A stretch of 64,000 nucleotides of DNA from Nocardia abscessus NBRC 100374 (lineage in GTDB: Bacteria > Actinomycetota > Actinomycetes > Mycobacteriales > Mycobacteriaceae): assembly GCF_000308455.1 (NCBI RefSeq), contig NZ_BAFP01000139.1, forward strand, positions 248,001 through 312,000. Direction: 5' to 3'. Below are positions 1 through 6,887 of the stretch, in pieces; positions within the stretch are counted from its first letter, which is position 1; the number at the start of each line of letters is the position of its first letter. Made by a program: the position numbers and the translations under genes. Below the pieces are notes generated by a model. It saw nothing but the letters and a program-made list of their open reading frames with translations. It made no database searches and was not told the origin of the DNA.

Positions 1-1053
1 CAGGCGTGCCAGGGTCCAGGTCAGCTCGGCGGGGCGGGTCGGCAGCCAGGCTTCCAGCTGGCGTTGCGCCAGTGCCGCTTTCGCTTCGATGTCCAGACCG
101 GTGAGCACGAACTCCATCTCGTTGCGGAATCCGCCGAGGGTGTTCAGCGAGACCTTGAGCCGGGGCGGCGGGGCCGCACCGGTGACGCCGCTGATCCGCA
201 CCCGGTCCAGGCCGTCCTGGTCGAGCCGGATGGTGTCCAAGCGAGTCGTCACGTCGGGTCCGGCGTAGCGGGGCCCCTGGATCTCGTACATCAGCTGGGC
301 CTCGACGGTGTCCACGGTGACCGCGCCGCCGGTACCCGCGTGTTTGGTGATGACACTGCTGCCGTCGGCGCGGATCTCCGCGATCGGGAAGCCGGGCCTG
401 CCCAGATCGGCCAGCTCGGTGAAGAAGGCGTAGTTTCCGCCGGTGGCCTGGGTACCGCATTCGATCACGTGCCCGGCCACCACCGCGCCGGCCAGCCGGT
501 CGTAATCCATTCGGCCCCAGCCGAAGTGGGCGGCGGCGGGGCCGACGATCACCGACGCGTCGGTGACCCGGCCGGTGACCACGATGTCCGCGCCCGCGTT
601 CAGGCATTCGACGATGCCCCACGCGCCGAGGTAGGCGTTGGCGGTCAGCGGCGCGCCGAAACCGAGCTCGGCGGCGCGCGCTACCAGGTCGTCGCCTTCC
701 ACGTGCGCGATCTTCGCGTCCAGCCCGAAGTCGGCGGCGACTTTGCGCAGCTTTTGCGCCAGGCCCGCCGGGTTCAGGCCGCCCGCGTTCGCCACGATGC
801 GCACCTTGCGCTCCAGCGCGAGCCCGAGGCATTCCTCGATCTGCTTGACGAAGGTCTTGGCGTAGCCGAGGTCCGGGTCCTTCATCCGGTCCCGGCCGAG
901 GATAAGCATGGTCAGCTCGGCGAGATAGTCGCCGGTGAGCACGTCGAGCTGCCCGCCGTCGAGCATCTCGCGCATGGCACTGAGCCGATCACCGTAGAAG
1001 CCGGAACAGTTGCCGATCCGGAGCACATCCGGGTCGGCGGCCAGCATACTCAT
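1..1053 (-). CDS. Acyclic terpene utilisation AtuA-family protein (DUF1446), partial
   Basis: Only the N-terminal ~351 residues are visible; the 3' end runs off the left edge. The translation opens MSMLAADPDVLRIGNC and carries blocks typical of AtuA/DUF1446 proteins (NAGGLNPAG near residue 90, VTGRVTDASV near 155). Family members sit with acyl-CoA carboxylase and acyl-CoA dehydrogenase genes and are linked to acyclic terpene or branched acyl-CoA breakdown; the exact reaction is not settled. ATG at 1053 has AGGAGG 11 nt upstream; a second in-frame ATG is at 1047. A TetR-type palindrome lies about 100 bp upstream. The family call is firm, the pathway is inference because the downstream operon lies outside the window. 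Confidence 0.85.
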   Translation of the reverse strand, partial: MSMLAADPDVLRIGNCSGFYGDRLSAMREMLDGGQLDVLTGDYLAELTMLILGRDRMKDPDLGYAKTFVKQIEECLGLALERKVRIVANAGGLNPAGLAQKLRKVAADFGLDAKIAHVEGDDLVARAAELGFGAPLTANAYLGAWGIVECLNAGADIVVTGRVTDASVIVGPAAAHFGWGRMDYDRLAGAVVAGHVIECGTQATGGNYAFFTELADLGRPGFPIAEIRADGSSVITKHAGTGGAVTVDTVEAQLMYEIQGPRYAGPDVTTRLDTIRLDQDGLDRVRISGVTGAAPPPRLKVSLNTLGGFRNEMEFVLTGLDIEAKAALAQRQLEAWLPTRPAELTWTLARL

Positions 1054-1156
1054 CAGCGGGAATGCCTCCTGTACGGCGGACCGTCAGGATGAGCCGCATG
1101 CCGCACCCGTGAAGTCCGCGTTCCGCGACCAGCATCACACCGCGGCAAGAAAAAAG

Positions 1157-1172
1157 CAAGCATGCGTGCTTG
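1157..1172. promoter_or_regulatory. Palindromic operator-like site upstream of the AtuA gene
   Basis: CAAGCATGCGTGCTTG has 6-bp arms CAAGCA/TGCTTG around TGCG. This size and symmetry are usual for TetR-family operators in actinobacterial acyl-CoA catabolic operons. It lies 104 bp upstream of the AtuA start and 70 bp upstream of the divergent small membrane gene. The cognate regulator is not in the window. Confidence 0.5.
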
Positions 1173-1242
1173 TTAATTGACGACTGAACGACTTGCCCAC
1201 CCGCACGGCACCGACCGAGCAGGTCGGAGCAAGATAGGCACA

Positions 1243-1401
1243 GTGTCCAGCGACGTGACCGTGATCATTCTGTTCGCCCTCGCGGGTTTCCTGCTCGGCG
1301 GCGCGTACACCACCTGGAAGACGGCCCGGCCGCTATCGATCGCGCTGGGCGTCTGCGCCCTCCTCGCGGCGGGCGGCGCGCTGGCCTGGTGGCTCGCGTA
1401 G
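1243..1401 (+). CDS. Small hypothetical membrane protein (52 aa)
   Basis: GTG start at 1243 gives MSSDVTVIILFALAGF and a 52-residue protein of two predicted transmembrane helices (about residues 5-20 and 32-50) joined by a short loop with WKTARP. A longer in-frame start at 1177 adds 22 polar residues that do not look like part of the protein, and GGAG lies about 13 nt before the 1243 GTG. I do not recognise a family. It is divergent from the AtuA gene and convergent with the cyclase gene. Confidence 0.55.
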   Translation: MSSDVTVIILFALAGFLLGGAYTTWKTARPLSIALGVCALLAAGGALAWWLA

Positions 1402-1428
1402 GGGCGGGCCGAGCGAAGGCTCGGCCGC

Positions 1429-2403
1429 CTAAGCCTTCGACAAGCGGAAGATCCGCAGGTCATCGGGGACGCCGTTGAGCGGAGCGGCGAAGAAGCTGCG
1501 GCGATACGGTTTGACCGCCAAGCCCAGTTCCGCCAGCGTCTCCGGCCGCAACCCTTGCAGCGTGGCCTCGGACAGCATGGTGTTCCCGTTGCCACCCGCC
1601 TCCATGACCCGGGCCGCGATCGTGACGTCCACGCCGAGCCAGTCGCCCCCGATCTCACGCGGAGAACCGGTGTGCAAACCGATCCGCATCTGCGGGGTGT
1701 AGCCGCGCACCTGGACGTCGGCCAGGTTGCGCCTTGCCGTCACGGCGGCGCGTATCGCCCGGTCCGCCGAAGGGAACACGGCCATCACGCCGTCGCCCAT
1801 GCGCTTGACCACCTGTCCGCCACGCTCGGCGATCGGCGGCTCGATGGCCTTGGCCACCTTGCGCAGCAGTTCGAGCGTGGCCTCGTCACCGGCCGAGAGC
1901 GACCAGCGCGAGAAGGCCACCAGGTCGGTGAACATGACAGTTATTTCCTGGCTACCTTTGCCGCGTCCGACTCGCTCCAACGCCGCCTGCCAGACCTGCA
2001 AGGCGCCGAAACCGATTTCGCGCGCCGCGCTCGGCGTGTCGCCGACCAGTTTGTCCGCCGCGCGCGCGACCGCCCGCGCACCGCCCGGCCCGGAAACCGA
2101 CAGCGGGTCACCGAAAGCGGGATCCCCGGGCAACTGCTGGCGCGCCTTGCGCAGCATGCCGATCAGATCCGCCCGCTGATTGGCCGCGCTCACCAGCGCG
2201 GACAGCTGGCCACGGCGGAATCCGCCAGGACGGCGGGGAGGATCGAACTCGTCGGACGGCTCCAACGGAATGACCACCTCGGGCGGTACGCCTCCCTCGG
2301 CCTCCGCCCCCGACCCCGGCTCGGCGCCGCCGGAAGGTGTTTCACTCACGCCCCGAGGGTATCTCAGCCGACCAGACGTGGACGTGTTACCGATCATCAC
2401 CAT
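1429..2403 (-). CDS. Class III adenylate/guanylate cyclase
   Basis: 324 aa. Residues 1-155 hold an acidic, proline-rich start and a helical region; residues ~155-320 form a class III nucleotide cyclase domain. Metal-binding aspartates sit in MFTDLVAFS and RMGDGVMAVF, and the adenine-selecting Lys/Asp pair appears intact (VVKRMGDG; GGDWLGVD). At the transition-state position, where the family usually has VN-x-AAR, this protein has Thr (VTIAAR). The domain arrangement resembles single-domain mycobacterial cyclases; no membrane segment or HAMP is visible. ATG at 2403 has GGAGGT 5 nt upstream; a GTG at 2349 is a shorter alternative. Product presumably cAMP in the cytosol. Confidence 0.85.
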   Translation of the reverse strand: MVMIGNTSTSGRLRYPRGVSETPSGGAEPGSGAEAEGGVPPEVVIPLEPSDEFDPPRRPGGFRRGQLSALVSAANQRADLIGMLRKARQQLPGDPAFGDPLSVSGPGGARAVARAADKLVGDTPSAAREIGFGALQVWQAALERVGRGKGSQEITVMFTDLVAFSRWSLSAGDEATLELLRKVAKAIEPPIAERGGQVVKRMGDGVMAVFPSADRAIRAAVTARRNLADVQVRGYTPQMRIGLHTGSPREIGGDWLGVDVTIAARVMEAGGNGNTMLSEATLQGLRPETLAELGLAVKPYRRSFFAAPLNGVPDDLRIFRLSKA

Positions 2404-2544
2404 CTGCCACCTCCGCTGCGAACCTCCGCGAGCACATCGTCGGGCCCGGCGATGGATAACGAGCTGGTTGCTGAATCGAGGCTACTCGGACGAGAACAGG
2501 TCTCGGAACCCGCAGGCGGCATAGTTTCCTCGATGTTCACACGC

Positions 2545-2584
2545 ACGATCGGCCCGGCGCGAGAATTCGCACCGGGCCGATCGT
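2545..2584 (-). terminator. Long hairpin downstream of the ABC-2 operon
   Basis: Perfect 13-bp arms ACGATCGGCCCGG (2545-2557) and CCGGGCCGATCGT (2572-2584) enclose 14 nt that can itself pair (GCGA/TCGC). No U-run follows on either strand, as is common in high-GC actinobacteria. It lies about 130 bp after the permease stop. Confidence 0.6.
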
Positions 2585-2652
2585 CGCACCGTCCGCCGGG
2601 CAGTGGCGGGCGGTGGGGCGGAGCGCCGGACCTCCCGACAAGGTCGGCGCCC

Positions 2653-2689
2653 CTACCACCCGAGTGGCGAGGGAGGGCGACTCGGGTAG
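2653..2689 (-). terminator. Bulged hairpin just after the ABC permease stop
   Basis: CTAC-CAC-CCGAGT (2653-2665) can pair with ACTCGGGTAG (2680-2689), giving ten base pairs with a 3-nt bulge. It starts 24 bp beyond the permease stop codon and may be a first transcript end or an mRNA-protecting stem. Confidence 0.4.
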
Positions 2690-2712
2690 CTGGGCGGCTG
2701 CCTCGCAGCCGG

Positions 2713-3474
2713 TCAGGCGTCGCGCTGGTTCACCAAGACCAGGGCCGCGCCGAAGACGATCGCGACGAAGGCGGTGAAGTACAGCAGGCTGCCCCAAGGC
2801 CCCCAGTGCCAGTTGGCCGTGGACGCGGCGGAGCTGATGAAGTGGTTCGCGTTCGCGAACGGCAGGAACGGGGTGACATTGCGGCCGAAGCTGCCGAACG
2901 CCCCGAGCAGGCCCTCGATGAGCAGCGGCCACAGCACGATCAGCGAGATCGCGGCGGCGGATTGGCGCACCAGCACGCCGACCCCGACCGCGAGCAGCAC
3001 GCACAGGAACGCGTAGATCGGGATGCCGTAGACCTCGCGCCAGTCGTCCGCGCTGGACAGGGTCAGCGTCGCACCCGCTTCCGGACCGCCCAGGGCCTTG
3101 GCCACCAGGTAGGCGAGGAACACCAGGACGAAGGTGAGCACCGCGCCGTACACGCCGACCAGCCCGGCCTTGGTCAGGATGACCTTGGCCCGATGCGGCG
3201 TGGCCTGGAACGTCGTGCGGATGATGCCGAAGCGATATTCGCTGGTCACGGTCAGGGTCGCCATGATCATCAGGACCATCACGCCGAAGCCGCTGATTCC
3301 GGCCACCGCGGTGGAGACGGTCAGATCGATCGCGCCGTCGGTGCCGTAGGACGCGCGCGCCACCGAGGCGAGCAGCGCGGCCATGCCGAGCGCCAAGGCG
3401 ACCACGATCGCCGAGCACCACCAGGGCGACCTGGTGGAGGTGAGCTTGATTCGTTCCGCTGCCAGCACGCCCAT
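2713..3474 (-). CDS. ABC-2 type transporter permease
   Basis: 253 aa with about six hydrophobic spans: MGVLAAERIKL then helix ~20-38, followed by spans near 60-78, 105-128, 150-170, 178-195 and 232-248. The N-terminal E-R-x-K-L motif and the conserved TSEYRFG-IRTT segment are typical of ABC-2 exporter permeases. The start ATG at 3474 shares one base with the stop of the upstream ATPase gene (TGATG) and has GGAGG 9 nt upstream, so the two are translationally coupled. Together they make a two-gene exporter; substrate unknown, and similar pairs export antimicrobial peptides, lipids or drugs. Confidence 0.88.
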   Translation of the reverse strand: MGVLAAERIKLTSTRSPWWCSAIVVALALGMAALLASVARASYGTDGAIDLTVSTAVAGISGFGVMVLMIMATLTVTSEYRFGIIRTTFQATPHRAKVILTKAGLVGVYGAVLTFVLVFLAYLVAKALGGPEAGATLTLSSADDWREVYGIPIYAFLCVLLAVGVGVLVRQSAAAISLIVLWPLLIEGLLGAFGSFGRNVTPFLPFANANHFISSAASTANWHWGPWGSLLYFTAFVAIVFGAALVLVNQRDA

Positions 3475-4418
3475 CAGAGCGCACCTCCCATCACCTGATC
3501 GAAGCCTTCACCGTGGTACTGCACGGCGCCACCGGTCATCCGCATGAACGCCTCTTCCAGCGAGGCGCGCTGCGGGGCCAGCTCGAACAGCGTGATCTCG
3601 TTCGCGCCCGCCAGCTTGCCGACCGCGTCGCTGGTCACGTTCGCCACCACCAGCGCGGGGCCTTCCGTGCCCGCGCCGTCCTCGCGGACGGTCATGCCGT
3701 TCGAGGTGAGCACGCTGCGCAACTGGTCCAGCTGCGGGCTGCGCACCCGCACCGACTGCTCGGAGGCGCGCTCGATGAACTCCTGGGTGGTCGAGTCCGA
3801 GATCAGCTTGCCGCGCCCGATCACCACCAGGTGCTCGGCGGTCTGCGCCATCTCCGACAGCAGATGGCTGGAGACCAGCACCGTGCGGCCCTCGGCGGCC
3901 AGCCGCTGCATGAACCGGCGGATCCACAGGATGCCCTCCGGGTCGAGGCCGTTGACCGGCTCGTCGAACAGCAGCACCTGCGGGTCGCCCAGCAGCGCGC
4001 CGGCCAAGCCGAGCCGCTGCGACATGCCCAGGGAGAAGCCGCCCGCGGACTTGCCCGCCACCTCGGACAGGCCGACCAGCCGCAGTACCTCCTCCACCCG
4101 GGACTTGGCGATGTCGTTGGACGCGGCCATCCACTCCAGATGGGCGCGCGCGGAGCGGTTCGGGTGCACCCACTTCGCGTCCAGCAGCGCGCCGACGGCG
4201 CGCAGCGGATGGTCCAGTTCGTGGTACGGCTTGCCCTGGATCAGCGCCGTGCCCGCGGTGGGCTTGTCCAATCCGAGGATCATCCGCATGGTGGTCGACT
4301 TGCCCGCGCCGTTCGGCCCGAGGAACCCCGTCACCTGTCCGGGGCGAACGGTGAAGGACAGATCCTGTACCGCTACGGTCTGCCCGTAGTGCTTGGTCAG
4401 GCCTCTCAGCTCGATCAT
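3474..4418 (-). CDS. ABC transporter ATP-binding protein
   Basis: 314 aa. An ABC ATPase domain covers residues 1-~215: Walker A GPNGAGKST (~34-42), Q-loop, signature SLGMSQR (~128), Walker B VLLFDEPVNGLD (~150) and switch His in SSHLL. Residues ~220-314 form the extra C-terminal domain found in drug-exporter and BcrA-type subfamilies. It partners the permease encoded immediately downstream (1-bp overlap). The MerR-type regulator gene ends 124 bp upstream on the same strand and might control it, but that gene faces its own divergent target. Substrate cannot be deduced. Confidence 0.92.
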   Translation of the reverse strand: MIELRGLTKHYGQTVAVQDLSFTVRPGQVTGFLGPNGAGKSTTMRMILGLDKPTAGTALIQGKPYHELDHPLRAVGALLDAKWVHPNRSARAHLEWMAASNDIAKSRVEEVLRLVGLSEVAGKSAGGFSLGMSQRLGLAGALLGDPQVLLFDEPVNGLDPEGILWIRRFMQRLAAEGRTVLVSSHLLSEMAQTAEHLVVIGRGKLISDSTTQEFIERASEQSVRVRSPQLDQLRSVLTSNGMTVREDGAGTEGPALVVANVTSDAVGKLAGANEITLFELAPQRASLEEAFMRMTGGAVQYHGEGFDQVMGGAL

Positions 4419-4542
4419 GCCGCCAGCATTCCGTAAATCGCGTCGGCGCGCGTCGGTAATTAGTGGCGAGTTGGATCATCCTCGAGGATGAGGGCGGTCC
4501 CCCAGTTCGCCTTCGGCACCCTAGGGGCATCCCCCCACTCGG

Positions 4543-5265
4543 TCAGGGCTCGCCGACCGCCGGATGCGCCACGAGAGCGAGCACGGCGCCGAGCGCCGAC
4601 GCCGCGTCGAGAAGTGCACGCGAGCGGGCCGTGATGTTCGCGTCGCGGGCTGCCAGCGCTGCGGCCACCTCGCCGCGCGGCAGGCCGGGCAGCAGTCTTC
4701 GCAGCAGGTCGACGCGGTATCCGGCACTGCGGAGCTGGTGGACGATCCGCGCGTCCCGGACCTGGGCAGGCGAGTACCGCCTCGTTCCCTGTGCGGAGAC
4801 ACGATCCGGAACGACGAGCCCTTCGGCATCCCAATGCCGCAGGGTCGACGGGCGCACGCCCAGCGCGGCGGCGAGTTCGGACACGCTCATCGCGTCCGAC
4901 GGGCGCACGTCGGCGATCGGCTCGGCGGAGATCGCCGCCGCCGCCCGCTGGGCGAGTTCCAGATCGGCGCGCTCCCGGTGCAGCCTGGCGTGTGCCGCGT
5001 CGAGCAGGGCGAGCACCTGGGCGAACGGTCCTTCGTGGACGGCACGAACGATTCGCTTGGCTTCGACCGGGCCGACCCCCGCTGCCAGCGCTCGGTAGGC
5101 GAGCGCGGAACGCAAGTGCAGCTCGCCGTATCTGCGATAGCCCGTCGCGGTGCGTATCGCCATGGGCAGAACACCATCGCGCTCGAGGTTGCGGATCTGC
5201 TGCACGGAGTACCCGGCACGCCGCGCCACATCGACCGTGCGCATTACGCAGTTGCGAGTTTCCAC
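4543..5265 (-). CDS. MerR-family regulator with two MerR DNA-binding domains
   Basis: 240 aa. Residues ~8-75 form one MerR winged helix (TVDVARRAGYSVQQIRNLE ... GYRRYGELHL). Residues ~125-195 form a second (MSVSELAAALGVRPSTLRHWD ... RRYSPAQVRDAR). The protein therefore looks like an internal duplication, a built-in dimer, instead of the usual single domain plus dimerisation helix and effector domain. No cysteine or large ligand domain typical of metal or drug sensing is seen. GTG at 5265 or ATG at 5244 (MRTVDVARR) are both possible starts. It is divergent from the DUF6194 gene with only 62 bp between, suggesting shared control. Confidence 0.85.
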   Translation of the reverse strand: METRNCVMRTVDVARRAGYSVQQIRNLERDGVLPMAIRTATGYRRYGELHLRSALAYRALAAGVGPVEAKRIVRAVHEGPFAQVLALLDAAHARLHRERADLELAQRAAAAISAEPIADVRPSDAMSVSELAAALGVRPSTLRHWDAEGLVVPDRVSAQGTRRYSPAQVRDARIVHQLRSAGYRVDLLRRLLPGLPRGEVAAALAARDANITARSRALLDAASALGAVLALVAHPAVGEP

Positions 5266-5327
5266 CCAACTTCCCTGTATATCTCGCTCGAAGTCTCCAC
5301 AAGCACCTTAATGATTCGCTGGAGCAC

Positions 5328-5801
5328 ATGACCATCGACGAGATCATCGCCTTCGTCTCCGCCCTCGACGGAGTCCTGAGCCTCACCCCCGGCCCCGGCG
5401 ACGGCTCACCCGAAATCAGCTGGGGCGACACCTTCTTCTACTACTCACCCGACGGCGTCGTACCGACGACGACCCAACCTTTCGCGACGATCGTCACGAA
5501 GAACTACCCCGGCGACGAGGAATCCCACCTGGACCGCCCGGACACCTTCCGCGTCAACATCAACGCAGGCAAAGAAGCCTTCATCCAATGGACCGGCCAC
5601 ACCCCCCGCGAACCATCCCCAGACCACGACCCAAGCGCGACAGACACGGTCATCCCCCACCCGATCTACAAATCCGCCGGTTGGCTCGCGATCGTGAATC
5701 CAGACCAGCGAACCACCGACCCCACACGCGAACTCCTCCAAACGGCATACAACCTCGCACGCTCCCGCTACAAACGCCGCACCTCACCCACCCACGCCTA
5801 A
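5328..5801 (+). CDS. DUF6194 family protein
   Basis: 157 aa starting MTIDEIIAFVSALDG, with the family blocks PGDGSPEISWGD (residues ~23-34), QPFATIVTKNYPGDE and RVNINAGKEAF. The family is common in actinobacteria, soluble, and of unknown function; the fold resembles small MmcQ/YjbR-like proteins only by general impression. ATG at 5328 has GGAG 3 nt upstream. It is transcribed away from the tandem-MerR regulator, the natural candidate to control it. A conserved hairpin element follows 13 bp after the stop. Confidence 0.8.
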   Translation: MTIDEIIAFVSALDGVLSLTPGPGDGSPEISWGDTFFYYSPDGVVPTTTQPFATIVTKNYPGDEESHLDRPDTFRVNINAGKEAFIQWTGHTPREPSPDHDPSATDTVIPHPIYKSAGWLAIVNPDQRTTDPTRELLQTAYNLARSRYKRRTSPTHA

Positions 5802-5814
5802 CCGCTCCGTCAAG

Positions 5815-5879
5815 CCCACGAGTGGCACATGGTTGCGGCGAAGTGCGAGAAGACCTCTCCACCATGTGCCACTCGCGGG
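5815..5879. repeat. Hairpin element, copy 1, between convergent genes
   Basis: 19-nt arms (5815-5833 and 5861-5879) pair with a single A/C mismatch. The stem carries GAGTGGCACATGG opposite CCATGTGCCACTC. The loop is 27 nt (5834-5860), begins TGCGGC and ends CGAGAAGACCTCTCC, where GAG and CTC can form a small inner stem. The same architecture recurs at 18873-18937 with compensatory stem changes. It fills most of the gap between DUF6194 and thiG, which converge here. No U-tract on either side. It could be a bidirectional terminator, a REP-like mobile palindrome or a structured RNA end. Confidence 0.75.
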
Positions 5880-5890
5880 CCCGAGTTTCG

Positions 5891-6676
5891 TTACAGCGCC
5901 GGGGAGGAGGCCTGCGCCCAGAACCGTTTCGGGATGCGCCCGGCCAAGCGGGCGGCGTATCCGGCGCGCACCGCGTCCGCCATGGCGGCGGCCATCAGTT
6001 CGGGACGGTGCGCCCTGGTGACGGCGGTGGCCAGGAGCACCGCCGAGCAGCCCAGTTCCATGGCGAGCGCGGCGTCGCTCGCGGTGCCGATGCCCGCGTC
6101 CAGGATGACCGGGACCTTCGCGTCCGCGACGATCATCTCGATGTTGTGCGGATTGCCGATGCCGAGGCCGGTGCCGATGGGCGCGCCCAGCGGCATCACC
6201 GCCACGCAGCCCGCGTCCTCCAGGCGCCGGGCCAGGACCGGGTCGTCGTTGCTGTAGGGCAGTACGACGAATCCGTCGTCGACGAGTTGTTCGGCGGCGG
6301 TGAGCAATTCGATCGGATCGGGCAGCAGGGTGCGCTCGTCGGCGACCACCTCGAGCTTCACCCAGTTGGTGTCCAGCGCCTCGCGCGCCAGCTGCGCGGT
6401 GAGCACCGCTTCGGCCGCGGTGCGGCAACCCGCCGTGTTCGGCAGGGGCGCGATGTCCAGCCGTTTCAGCAGGTCGAGCACGCCGGTGCCGCCCGCGGCG
6501 TCGATGCGCCGCATGGCCACGGTGGTCAGCTCGGTGCCGGAGGCGATCAGCGCCTCCTCCAGCACAGCGAGGTTCTCCGCGCCGCCGGTCCCCATGATCA
6601 GGCGGGAACCGAATTCACGGTCGGCGATCCGCAGTGGGGCGTCGGCCCGCCCGGATGCCGTCGCTGCCTCAGCCAC
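5891..6676 (-). CDS. thiG: Thiazole synthase ThiG
   Basis: 261 aa, TIM-barrel enzyme that condenses 1-deoxy-D-xylulose 5-phosphate, dehydroglycine and the sulfur on ThiS thiocarboxylate to make the thiazole phosphate moiety of thiamine. Visible family blocks are SRLIMGTGG (~24-32), the Schiff-base lysine in NWVKLEV (Lys107), PLGAPIGTGLGI and VILDAGIGT for phosphate binding. Length is normal (250-270). It overlaps thiS by 8 bp and is the last gene of thiO-thiS-thiG; dehydroglycine comes from ThiO, as expected for aerobes. Confidence 0.97.
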   Translation of the reverse strand: MAEAATASGRADAPLRIADREFGSRLIMGTGGAENLAVLEEALIASGTELTTVAMRRIDAAGGTGVLDLLKRLDIAPLPNTAGCRTAAEAVLTAQLAREALDTNWVKLEVVADERTLLPDPIELLTAAEQLVDDGFVVLPYSNDDPVLARRLEDAGCVAVMPLGAPIGTGLGIGNPHNIEMIVADAKVPVILDAGIGTASDAALAMELGCSAVLLATAVTRAHRPELMAAAMADAVRAGYAARLAGRIPKRFWAQASSPAL

Positions 6677-6887
6677 CTTGAACCGCCGTCAGCACCTCGA
6701 TCTGCCAGCCGCGCCCGACCGGTTCGTCCCAGCGCGACTTGGGAAACACAGCCCCGTCCACCGCGAGCGCGACACCCTGGCACGGCAGGCCGAGGCGGTC
6801 CAGCAACTCGCGCACGGTGAGCGGCTCGGCGAACTCGTGCTCGTCGCCGTTCACCGTGACACCGATGGGAACGGATGACAGCGTCAT
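6669..6887 (-). CDS. thiS: Sulfur carrier protein ThiS
   Basis: 72 aa ubiquitin-like carrier ending in the essential Gly-Gly that is adenylated and thiocarboxylated before sulfur is delivered to ThiG. Core features are VTVNGDEHEF, the LTVRELLDRLGL helix and VAVDGAVFPKSRW. ATG at 6887 overlaps the thiO stop by 4 bp (ATGA) and its own 3' end overlaps thiG by 8 bp, so thiOSG is tightly coupled. No thiF homologue lies in the window. Confidence 0.96.
   Translation of the reverse strand: MTLSSVPIGVTVNGDEHEFAEPLTVRELLDRLGLPCQGVALAVDGAVFPKSRWDEPVGRGWQIEVLTAVQGG

Larger units (their letters stand above)
2404..2712. other. Intergenic region with two hairpins, no gene seen
   Basis: 309 bp between the ABC permease stop and the cyclase start, both on the minus strand. 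No open frame here has credible coding character. Two inverted repeats occupy it (2545-2584 and 2653-2689), consistent with transcription ending after the ABC operon. The cyclase promoter should also lie here, near 2420-2470, but I see no clear consensus. Confidence 0.6.

Noticed and set aside
1555..3498. A 647-codon plus-strand frame across the cyclase and ABC permease genes
   Set aside because: Antisense to two recognised genes, with His/Arg/Gln-rich low-complexity translation.
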